A stretch of 21,200 bases of DNA from a virus. The notes under the pieces were generated by a model. It was not told the DNA's origin. It worked only from the letters and a program-made list of their open reading frames with translations, and ran no database searches. Below are positions 14,013-20,503 of the stretch, one piece after another. Position numbers and translations under genes: made by a program. The stretch spans positions 1 through 21,200 of IMG/VR virus record IMGVR_UViG_3300008627_000071, one strand, 5' to 3'. Within the stretch, counting starts at the first letter, position 1. Each line of letters starts with the position of its first letter.

Positions 14013-15188
14013 ATGACATACAAGGACAAATACACACGCAGTTCAATACTTGATCTCCCAGAGTTCAACCACGTTAAAGAAACACTCCAAGTGAGTGCAG
14101 AAATTCGTGCTAACGCAGGAGAGGAGTTCAACATTTGGAAGCCTATTAGAGAAACACCACTCAAACTATTCTTCGATAAATCCGAAGGATCTATGCTACA
14201 AAACCGTCCAAACCCACATCTTTCTGAGATTTGGAAAAGACAGTTTGGTATTCGAATGGGAGATTATGCTAAAGGCAGTGCTTCAAAATTGCAAGAAACA
14301 GTTTCTGTTCCCGGCACACTCTCTGCTTTGAAAATTGCAGATGAGATTATCGAAGGCGCAGAACCTTGGAGTGATTGGAAACAATACTCTCACTTGATCA
14401 ATATGGACACTCCAAAAGTGAACGTACCAAAGACTAGATACAATAATCAAGTTGGAGGCGCAAGTGCTGACACCATTAACATCTTCAAAGAAGCAGGAGG
14501 AAAACCACCTGTAATGGGAGGTAAAATGGAAACTATTGAGTTGGATTGTAGCAATACAGCAAACTCATTTAGAGGCACTATTCAAGTTGAACGTAATGAT
14601 GTAAAAGACAATAACTTCCTAGCCGTTGAACAACCACTCAAAAACGGTGGAAATCTATTCTATTACTTAGCAGGCAAGAGAATCATTGATGATATGGTTA
14701 CTGATACTGCCACAAATACTGATACAAGAGCCAACTTGGATCTTGGAACAAGTGTTCATTCAGAATTTGAAGCACTATCTAACGTTATCAGATCACAATT
14801 CCCCGGCACTCAAAGAAATAGAGCAGATACAATGTTCATCAATCCATCTGATGCAAATCAGGCAATCAGTACTTCTACTGGCGCAAGTGGAACATATCCA
14901 TTCTTGTCCAGATTCATACTTGGACCAACTGACGACAGAGATGTTGTTAATAATTCAGGTTTGGCAGGAGCATTAGGATTGAAAAACGTATGGGAAACAC
15001 CTCAAATTACAGCAGGAACAGTAATGATCACAAAACGTGACGTTGCACAAGTTGTAGGTGTAAGAGAAGATCTCACCCTTGAGAACTTTGACCTTACAGT
15101 AGGTGGATTGTATAACACTGACTTAGTAATGAGATTTGATGTTCAGGAAGCAGATGAGAATGGAGCCTACAAGGTAACATCATTCTAG
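14013..15188 (+). CDS. Major capsid protein, HK97-fold type
   Basis: 391 residues, the expected size, after scaffold and decoration genes. The N-terminal region (1-45, DKYTRSSILDLPEFNHVKETLQ) is helical. A central domain includes VGGASADTINIFKEAGGKPPVMGGKMETIELDCS (like the E-loop/P-domain border) and the long spine-like helix after GGNLFYYLAGKRIIDDMV. It ends with the A-domain pattern common to these capsids: TMFINPSDANQAI, GALGLKNVWETPQITAGTVMI, then a C-terminal strand set with DLVMRFDVQEAD. A purine-rich GAGGGAGTT precedes the ATG at 14013. The fold is inferred from layout and these segments; its role as capsid is very likely. Confidence 0.8.
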   Translation: MTYKDKYTRSSILDLPEFNHVKETLQVSAEIRANAGEEFNIWKPIRETPLKLFFDKSEGSMLQNRPNPHLSEIWKRQFGIRMGDYAKGSASKLQETVSVPGTLSALKIADEIIEGAEPWSDWKQYSHLINMDTPKVNVPKTRYNNQVGGASADTINIFKEAGGKPPVMGGKMETIELDCSNTANSFRGTIQVERNDVKDNNFLAVEQPLKNGGNLFYYLAGKRIIDDMVTDTATNTDTRANLDLGTSVHSEFEALSNVIRSQFPGTQRNRADTMFINPSDANQAISTSTGASGTYPFLSRFILGPTDDRDVVNNSGLAGALGLKNVWETPQITAGTVMITKRDVAQVVGVREDLTLENFDLTVGGLYNTDLVMRFDVQEADENGAYKVTSF

Positions 15189-15195
15189 GAGTGAA

Positions 15196-15390
15196 ATGAA
15201 TATGTCAAAACTTTTCTGTAAAAGATGTAGAGCCGAAGCAGAAGGCAAGAACTTCGCAGAATGTGACTCCAAAATAGACCACGCAAGAGGTTTATCCATT
15301 GGACGCAAATGTGCAGGACTTGAATCTGATTTAGTTTTCACTGATACAGCAAAAGCCAAAGTGATAGCAAAAAAGTCCACTAGCAAATAG
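15196..15390 (+). CDS. Cys-containing small protein after capsid gene (64 aa)
   Basis: CKRC near the N-terminus with Cys23 and Cys39 gives a possible zinc site; the rest is basic and polar. A clear ribosome site (AGGAG, 15187-15191) lies 4 nt before ATG 15196; a second ATG at 15202 is also possible. Last gene of the capsid operon; its stop sits inside the terminator hairpin. Function unknown. Confidence 0.6.
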   Translation: MNMSKLFCKRCRAEAEGKNFAECDSKIDHARGLSIGRKCAGLESDLVFTDTAKAKVIAKKSTSK

Positions 15391-15417
15391 TGGCAAACCT
15401 TTTTTCCTTTTTATTTT
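15377..15417 (+). terminator. Hairpin/poly-T terminator ending the capsid operon
   Basis: A perfect stem CCACTA-GCAAA-TAGTGG (15377-15393) includes the TAG stop, followed by a run of mainly T (15400-15417). Confidence 0.65.
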
Positions 15418-15461
15418 AATAAACACCTAAATCCTTTATTTATGATTAAAACAATAATTGA

Positions 15462-15662
15462 ATGAACTGGACAAAACGTGGAGCAAAACTTTTAGCAACT
15501 TATATCACAGGATATTCCGGTGGAATGGGAACACTTCTAGCATTGGGTGTAATGGACTCTCATGTAACATTCCATTTACTATTTACGATCCCAAATATAA
15601 CGGGATTAATCACGGCTCTGCCACAATTAGGGAAAATATTGAATGAATATGGGACAGAATGA
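15462..15662 (+). CDS. Small membrane protein (66 aa)
   Basis: Two hydrophobic stretches (about 8-28 and 37-55) separated by a short turn, with a basic start (MNWTKRGAK) and acidic end, suggest a two-pass inner-membrane protein with both ends inside, holin-like in shape. An AT-rich leader with an AAACACCTAAATCC sequence (15421-15434) resembles the late element. Next gene starts in an ATGA overlap. The other long frame here (15458) gives no sensible protein. Role uncertain; a holin or superinfection factor is possible. Confidence 0.5.
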   Translation: MNWTKRGAKLLATYITGYSGGMGTLLALGVMDSHVTFHLLFTIPNITGLITALPQLGKILNEYGTE

Positions 15663-15775
15663 TGAATTTTAAATCTTTTCTAGAAAATAAAATTAACTCA
15701 TATTATTCCAATGGTAAAAAATCTAAATGTTGGAAATACAACTTTTGTAATCTTTTTGACAGTGTTGATGATTAA
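15659..15775 (+). CDS. Small basic ORF (38 aa)
   Basis: Starts in an ATGA overlap with the membrane protein and stops in TAATG with the next gene. Lys/Asn/Ser-rich with two Cys, no motif. Coupling on both sides is the only support. Confidence 0.4.
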   Translation: MMNFKSFLENKINSYYSNGKKSKCWKYNFCNLFDSVDD

Positions 15776-15900
15776 TGTCTAACCCTGAAAGAGTCTTTGG
15801 AACATTAAACTCAGAAGGTGTTTTCCTGTTTCAGGAGGGTTCAAACTGTATCTTATATCTACTAATTCATCATGGTAAACCTTTAGTCAATATTATTTAA
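15775..15900 (+). CDS. Small ORF (41 aa) of unknown function
   Basis: Begins in a TAATG overlap. The sequence FGTLNSEGVFLFQEGSNCILYLLIHHGKP reads as four short beta strands. Followed directly by the repeat region at 15899. Unrecognised. Confidence 0.4.
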   Translation: MSNPERVFGTLNSEGVFLFQEGSNCILYLLIHHGKPLVNII

Positions 15901-15933
15901 TTACAAAACTACATAATTACAAAATTACAAAAC
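15899..15933 (+). promoter_or_regulatory. Triple ATTACAAAA repeat, probable operator
   Basis: ATTACAAAA occurs at 15900, 15916 and 15924, so spacings are 16 and 8 bp. It lies immediately before the gene for the ribbon-helix-helix protein and behind an AT-rich ATATTATTTAA that may be its TATA box. Short regularly spaced repeats are the usual target of such regulators, so autoregulation is likely. Confidence 0.5.
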
Positions 15934-15939
15934 GCCATA

Positions 15940-16047
15940 ATGACAAAAACCCTAACTATTAGTGACGACGTACATAGAAAACTCAAAATGGAAGCAGCAA
16001 AAAGAGGCATTTCCATTAGTGAACTAGCAGAGGAGAAACTGAAATGA
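15940..16047 (+). CDS. Ribbon-helix-helix DNA-binding protein (35 aa)
   Basis: A minimal MetJ/Arc-type fold: strand TKTLTIS (2-8), helix DDVHRKLKMEAAKRG (9-23), turn, and helix SISELAEEKLK (25-35). The strand of a dimer would enter the DNA major groove. Thirty-five residues is near the lower limit of the family. No toxin gene is seen next to it: the following gene encodes a secreted protein. A transcription regulator is therefore more likely than an antitoxin. ATGA overlap with 16044. Confidence 0.7.
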   Translation: MTKTLTISDDVHRKLKMEAAKRGISISELAEEKLK

Positions 16048-17066
16048 AGATTGCAATAATGTTTGTAATTGCTTTTCTAGTAGGATCTTATGCCTATGTT
16101 TATGCCGAAGAACAAACAGTTGACGAATCAGTTATTGTTCCGTTTGAGTTCAATGGTAGAGTTTGTGGAATGTTAGAGAATGGTAATTTTGTTTGTGAAT
16201 GGGATCCATCAATCATTGATCTAAATGATATTATGGCTAACGGAACAACAGCAATCCCTAATCCAACCGAAGCAAGCACAACCGTTAATCAAACAGAAGC
16301 AGAACCTGAACCAACAGTTGAGGAAGAACCTGAAACAATCCTTACAAAGTTTGAGAAAGATCTTGAAAGATTAGAACAACAAGAAAAACTCAATTCAATA
16401 GATAAGGAATATTTGGCGCTGCTAAAGAACTTAGCAGAATGTCAAAGAGGTTATGCTGAATCATTCGGAGTAATGGAACCCTCATCATTCCCAATATCCT
16501 ACACTTGGATAAATGATAGAAATGGCGAATCTCCTGAATGGACTAAATCCTTTGATTATAAAGGACGACACGCTGAACTCAAAAAAGGTATTGAAGAATG
16601 TAAAGCCATTCGCACGATCCTCAATCCAGTGACTTTAGGAGTTTATACATTACACATGGGACAACACTTTGGATCTATCCAACCTCATCATTCTGAAAAG
16701 GCAATAGTTGATGAAGGTAGATGGCTAGATGTTAAGACTCATGTTCCACTCAATGAACACAATTTCATAGAGTCACTTGAGGACGCAAAGAACGCAATTT
16801 GTAATCATACCTTATACGAACAACGAACAAAGGATTATGCAAATTGTCCTCCTATCCAATATCCCGAAGGTGATATTGTAAACCAAAAGAGATTCATCGA
16901 ATATGGATCATCAGTTGAAGATAAATGGAAAAACTATCTCACTGACGGAGGTTTACAACAGGCTAAGCAAATAATGGGTGAAAAACTAAGAGAGAAGGCA
17001 GAACAACTTAGAGAAACCCAAGCAATACAAAGTCAACAATACACTGGCGAAGGTTACGGACAATGA
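16044..17066 (+). CDS. Secreted or virion surface protein (340 aa)
   Basis: A clear signal peptide (MKIAIMFVIAFLVGSYAYVYA, likely cleaved after Ala21) is followed by a folded start with two Cys, then an acidic Thr/Pro/Glu linker (about 65-98) carrying N-x-T sequons (NGT, NQT). The C-terminal 230 residues are helical, with Cys at several positions and a charged coiled end (QQAKQIMGEKLREKAEQLRE). Overlaps the metalloprotease gene (ATGA), so the two may act together outside the cell, for example on the S-layer or as an adhesin. No domain recognised. DNA here is free of CCGG for about 1.6 kb. Confidence 0.6.
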   Translation: MKIAIMFVIAFLVGSYAYVYAEEQTVDESVIVPFEFNGRVCGMLENGNFVCEWDPSIIDLNDIMANGTTAIPNPTEASTTVNQTEAEPEPTVEEEPETILTKFEKDLERLEQQEKLNSIDKEYLALLKNLAECQRGYAESFGVMEPSSFPISYTWINDRNGESPEWTKSFDYKGRHAELKKGIEECKAIRTILNPVTLGVYTLHMGQHFGSIQPHHSEKAIVDEGRWLDVKTHVPLNEHNFIESLEDAKNAICNHTLYEQRTKDYANCPPIQYPEGDIVNQKRFIEYGSSVEDKWKNYLTDGGLQQAKQIMGEKLREKAEQLRETQAIQSQQYTGEGYGQ

Positions 17067-17482
17067 GTCCAACCACTTTATTTTTTCTAATCGTAGTTAT
17101 AGCAATTTTTGTAATTGGAGTCATGAAAGTTTATGGGGATACTCCGGACGAAATTATTTGGGCAGTAAATGAAGAACATGGATTGAGAGCCGTCCCGATT
17201 TACTATGTAGATGAGATTGAAAATCATGGAGAGCATACTAAAGGTGTTTACAATCCTGTATTAGATGAAATTAGAATACTTAAAGGAGTAGGCGATTTTT
17301 ATGCTGTTCCCGGTTGCACTATTCGAGATCACGAAATATTACATGCTTGGGGATATGACCACGTATCCATGCAGGAGTTTAATTGCCCAAATCCAAACGT
17401 AGATTATGACGCTTTACAGTATAGAGAAACTTTTGTTAAACACTGGAATCCGAATTATGAGTGGAATGGTTATGAACGATAA
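17063..17482 (+). CDS. Membrane-anchored zinc metalloprotease (HExxHxxGxxH)
   Basis: 139 residues with an N-terminal membrane helix (6-22) and a complete metzincin-type zinc motif: His90-Glu91-x2-His94-x2-Gly97-x2-His100 (DHEILHAWGYDH). Preceding segments (VPIYYVD, VYNPVLDEIRIL) look like the strands that form the substrate cleft. The orientation puts the catalytic domain outside the membrane. The host envelope has an S-layer and no peptidoglycan, so a protease that opens the S-layer for exit is an attractive role. Overlaps the secreted protein upstream and a membrane peptide downstream. Motif call is firm; substrate is inference. Confidence 0.75.
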   Translation: MSPTTLFFLIVVIAIFVIGVMKVYGDTPDEIIWAVNEEHGLRAVPIYYVDEIENHGEHTKGVYNPVLDEIRILKGVGDFYAVPGCTIRDHEILHAWGYDHVSMQEFNCPNPNVDYDALQYRETFVKHWNPNYEWNGYER

Positions 17483-17573
17483 TACTTACAAAGCCTTATT
17501 CACTGGACTAGTGATAGGCATGGTTTTCTCAATAGTCACTTTCTCAATAGGATATTATGTGATTCCAAAATGA
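17472..17573 (+). CDS. Single-pass membrane peptide (33 aa)
   Basis: Mostly one transmembrane helix (LFTGLVIGMVFSIVTFSIGYY). It starts inside the protease gene (ATG 17472; an ATG at 17466 in the same frame is also possible) and ends in an ATGA overlap. Could be a partner of the protease or a holin-like peptide. Confidence 0.45.
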   Translation: MNDNTYKALFTGLVIGMVFSIVTFSIGYYVIPK

Positions 17574-17710
17574 AACCTACTTGTCCTCACTGTAATAGTG
17601 AAAACTTGGATCAAGGATTAAACGGAAATATTCTTTGCCATAATTGTAAAAACTTCTTTAGGTTACTAGCCACATGGGTAGATCCCTGTTCAATCACTAG
17701 TAATAACTAA
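17570..17710 (+). CDS. Zinc-ribbon microprotein (46 aa)
   Basis: CPHC at 5-8 and CHNC at 22-25 form a standard zinc ribbon, followed by a hydrophobic/aromatic stretch (FFRLLATWV). Starts in an ATGA overlap with the membrane peptide. Looks like the ribbons at 3531 and 6281-7346. Function unknown. Confidence 0.6.
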   Translation: MKPTCPHCNSENLDQGLNGNILCHNCKNFFRLLATWVDPCSITSNN

Positions 17711-17734
17711 ATAATATCACTATGAGGATTTGAT

Positions 17735-17974
17735 ATGGGAAATTTACCATTTGATAAATCCGACACTGCTTTAATTGTCGGATTAGTCTTTTTGGGAATA
17801 TTCGCAGGATTAGTCGTTTACATTATTGCTGACGCAGATCTAACAGAAATTAAGATCACAGGTAATATTGACGCAAACTACATCTTTGGAATATTTACCG
17901 GAATAGTAATTGCCTTTATTGGATTCATCGGAATCACTAGAGGTAAAGTAACAACTCAAGGAAGTCAAAATTGA
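17735..17974 (+). CDS. Two-pass membrane protein, holin-like (79 aa)
   Basis: Two transmembrane helices (about 11-32 and 48-67) linked by a polar segment (ADADLTEIKITGNIDAN), with a short charged N-terminus and a polar tail; size and shape fit small holins. GAGGA lies 6-7 nt upstream of ATG 17735, a proper ribosome site. The next gene overlaps (TTGA). With two HExxH proteins and other membrane peptides nearby, a role in egress is plausible. No holin family can be named. Confidence 0.55.
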   Translation: MGNLPFDKSDTALIVGLVFLGIFAGLVVYIIADADLTEIKITGNIDANYIFGIFTGIVIAFIGFIGITRGKVTTQGSQN

Positions 17975-18516
17975 CTTTCATTTTTTCTACTGACAACATA
18001 AATCCGAAAGTCTATGAAAAGATTTTCAGAAGATTCTTTATGCTTCAATTTGGTTGGGAGGATTGGGTTGTTTTCAATAGAGAGTTTGACGTCCATATAG
18101 TCCCGGTTGAAAAATCAGATCAATATCGTCAAATGTATGGATTAACTTCTTGGAATACTTCTAATGCTATACCTTGGGGATTCACTCAACCTCCAAATGT
18201 CGTATCAAATAACACTGTAAAAGGTAGGGTATTTTGGTTCGTTAATGATACTAAAAACCCGTTTATTCTAAGACAGAACGCTGAAAAGGGACTCCATGAA
18301 GCACTCCATGCCGGTTGTTGGATAGTATTCGGGACGGAACGTATGAAAAGGAAATATGATGATCCTCAAGCAAAAGCCGGAACAGAAGGAGCAAAGTATG
18401 TTATTGTTCCACATGATGTAGCATACGGCACTAAAGAAACTATCACTTTTTGGATTAGATATGGAATAATTTGGCTTCCAATAAAGGCATTATCCGTTAG
18501 AAATTATTTGCCTTGA
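17971..18516 (+). CDS. HExxH zincin-like protein (181 aa)
   Basis: Begins at TTG in a TTGA overlap. It contains His109-Glu110-x2-His113 in KGLHEALHAGCWIVFG, in a helix after a strand (GRVFWFVND), as in minimal zinc proteases; the third ligand is not obvious (His148 in VPHDVAYG is a candidate). No signal peptide; a hydrophobic segment near the end (FWIRYGIIWLPIKAL) may sit on the membrane. It is the second HExxH protein within 1.5 kb, though the two share no other similarity. Possible roles: S-layer or scaffold cleavage, or release. The family is not recognised beyond the motif. Confidence 0.55.
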   Translation: MTFIFSTDNINPKVYEKIFRRFFMLQFGWEDWVVFNREFDVHIVPVEKSDQYRQMYGLTSWNTSNAIPWGFTQPPNVVSNNTVKGRVFWFVNDTKNPFILRQNAEKGLHEALHAGCWIVFGTERMKRKYDDPQAKAGTEGAKYVIVPHDVAYGTKETITFWIRYGIIWLPIKALSVRNYLP

Positions 18517-18532
18517 AAACAGTTTTAACCTA
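18516..18532 (+). promoter_or_regulatory. Repeated late-promoter-like element, copy 3
   Basis: AAAACAGTTTTAACCTA, one base different from copy 1. It begins at the last base of the preceding stop. The TTTTAA is centred about 26 bp before ATG 18551, as in copy 1. Confidence 0.6.
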
Positions 18533-18550
18533 ATATGATAAATCAACCTC

Positions 18551-19111
18551 ATGGGATTCTTACATGAAATAGATCTTTTCTTGGGAAAGGCATTACAGAA
18601 TCTTCAATGGTATTTCAATCACGAACTGCCAATAGCATTAGGCATGAAAGAAAATAGTATTTCTCAAGGACGATTAACTGTTATTAAAAATAAAGGTAAA
18701 TGGAATGAAGAAATTATTTGTGAAAATAAAAGAAATTTGTTAACTGACGCAGGACGAACTAAAGCCCATGCACAAATTTACACTAATACCTCAGCAGGAG
18801 CCAGAGGTTGTGGATACATTGCCGTCACTGTAAATACTGGAACTCCGGCAGATGGTGATACTGTTCTTACAGGTGAAATCACGACAGGAGGTTTAGCAAG
18901 GGCTGACGCTTCAACAAAATCTACTTCAACAAATACTACTACAATATCTCACACTTTTACTGCTTCTGCAACTCATACTGCCGTCCAAAAAGCAGCATTA
19001 TTTGACGCAGCAAGTTCAGGGACAATGTATCATATTAACACCTTTACAGCAACAACTTTAATCTCATCTGACACCTTAACTGTCACATGGACTTTGACTT
19101 TAGACGATTAG
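18551..19111 (+). CDS. Virion appendage (tail/fibre base) protein
   Basis: 186 residues. The first 35 are helical (LFLGKALQNLQWYFNHELPIAL) and could anchor to the tail. Residues 40-70 include a strand and NLLTDAGRTKAHAQIY. The rest is a Thr/Ser/Ala-rich beta domain (GYIAVTVNTGTPADGDTVL and HTFTASATHTAVQKAALFDA) like those in phage fibre or baseplate proteins that present receptor-binding parts. It starts a new unit with late-element copy 3 and is followed by a fibre gene. Function by composition and position. Confidence 0.55.
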   Translation: MGFLHEIDLFLGKALQNLQWYFNHELPIALGMKENSISQGRLTVIKNKGKWNEEIICENKRNLLTDAGRTKAHAQIYTNTSAGARGCGYIAVTVNTGTPADGDTVLTGEITTGGLARADASTKSTSTNTTTISHTFTASATHTAVQKAALFDAASSGTMYHINTFTATTLISSDTLTVTWTLTLDD

Positions 19112-19125
19112 AGGAATTACAATAA

Positions 19126-20493
19126 ATGACTCTTGCCTCAACTTCTTGGAAAGAAGCAACAGATACAACAGAAGGCGATTCTACCAAATACGGAGTCCCT
19201 GACGGATTATTACTTTATGCACAATTATTCAATGGAGATCTTAATGTTGATAATGTAGATATTAACTCACCTTGGTTTTTTAGGACAGGCAAATGTCAAT
19301 TTCAGAATACTGCTAACACTTTTGGATTTAACATAGATTCAAGTGCTGCTATTGTAGCCGACAGAGATGTAGCATTTCCACTCTTAACTGGAAATGATAC
19401 CTTTGTTACAGAAGCCATGATACAATCCATTTCCTCTAAAAAGATTGGTAATTGGTTAGATTCAGTTGAAATTGCTGCTCCATCTAGTCCGGCAGCAAGT
19501 GAACATAGATTATACTTTGATTCCACTTCAAATAATCTTACTACAAAGAACAATGCAGGAACAGTAGAAGAATACACCACAAACTCCGGAACTCAAACTT
19601 TAACTAACAAAACAATAACCACTCCAACTTTAACAATATTAGACAACGCATTAACGATTCAAGATAATGCTGATAATACCAAACAAGCCGTATTCCAATT
19701 ATCAGGAATCACTACTGCTACAACTAGAACATATACACTTCCTGACGCAGATACCACTCTAGGAGGAGGGGACGCTTTAACAACAAACGGATTAGATCAA
19801 TTTGCTGCTACAACTTCTGCTGAATTGGCAGGAGTAATATCAGATGAGTCAGGATCTGGAGCATTAGTATTTGCTACAAGTCCAACTTTAGTCACTCCGG
19901 CTCTAGGCACTCCGGCAAGTGGAACTATGACTAATGTTTCAGGAACCTCCGGAATAACAGGCTTGGGAACTCAAACTCAAGACTTGGAAATGGGAGGGCA
20001 AAATATTCAGAACGGTGGAGTTATTTTCCTAGCAGAACAAGCAGAGGCTGACGCAGATGTAGCCGGTGAGGGACAGATTTGGGTAGATACAGCAACTCCA
20101 AATACTTTGATGTTTACAGATGATACAGGAACTGACTTTCAAGTAGCCTCTAAAACAGGAACTCACTCTGCAACAGAAGCACTAATAATTGCAGCCAGTG
20201 ATGAAACAACAGCACTAGCAGGAACAGAAACAGCAAAATTTGTATTACCTTATGGATTTGAAGTAACTAAAGTTAAAGCATCATTAAACACCACAGGAGC
20301 AAGTAATGTAGTAGTCACAGCAACGATGGGTGGTTCAGCATTAGCAACTGTGACAGTTAGTGGAACTGTGGCAGATGATTCTTCCCCAACAAATACAACT
20401 GGAAGTGAAAATGATGTTGTATCAATATCCATTGGTGGTGCAGATGCAACAGCTACTGGATTAAAGGTCTATTTAATAGGTTATCAGGTGTAG
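19126..20493 (+). CDS. Tail-fibre-like protein with TLTNKT / [10 protein letters not shown] motifs
   Basis: 455 residues, Thr/Ser/Ala/Gly-rich. Residues 150-180 carry [19 protein letters not shown], and 250-290 carry [19 protein letters not shown] followed by [19 protein letters not shown]. These stock sequences occur in tail fibres of many marine bacteriophages, which suggests a shared fibre module. The last 110 residues (from about 345, [37 protein letters not shown]) look like a beta-sandwich tip common at fibre ends. GAGGA lies about 10 nt before the ATG. Likely trimeric and involved in host binding. Confidence 0.7.
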   Translation: MTLASTSWKEATDTTEGDSTKYGVPDGLLLYAQLFNGDLNVDNVDINSPWFFRTGKCQFQNTANTFGFNIDSSAAIVADRDVAFPLLTGNDTFVTEAMIQSISSKKIGNWLDSVEIAAPSSPAASEHRLYFDSTSNNLTTKNNAGTVEEYTTNSGTQTLTNKTITTPTLTILDNALTIQDNADNTKQAVFQLSGITTATTRTYTLPDADTTLGGGDALTTNGLDQFAATTSAELAGVISDESGSGALVFATSPTLVTPALGTPASGTMTNVSGTSGITGLGTQTQDLEMGGQNIQNGGVIFLAEQAEADADVAGEGQIWVDTATPNTLMFTDDTGTDFQVASKTGTHSATEALIIAASDETTALAGTETAKFVLPYGFEVTKVKASLNTTGASNVVVTATMGGSALATVTVSGTVADDSSPTNTTGSENDVVSISIGGADATATGLKVYLIGYQV

Positions 20494-20503
20494 TTAAAGA
20501 ATC

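Noticed and set aside
15458-15646. Alternative 62-residue ORF overlapping the small membrane protein.
   Set aside because: It has no plausible fold, while the frame at 15462 encodes two clean hydrophobic segments and joins the next gene by ATGA.
15899-15933. Repeats as a CRISPR array.
   Set aside because: Only three 9-bp units with no spacers of regular length; an operator is more likely.
15940-17066. Ribbon-helix-helix gene and its neighbour as a toxin-antitoxin pair.
   Set aside because: The following gene encodes a 340-residue secreted protein with a signal peptide, not a toxin.
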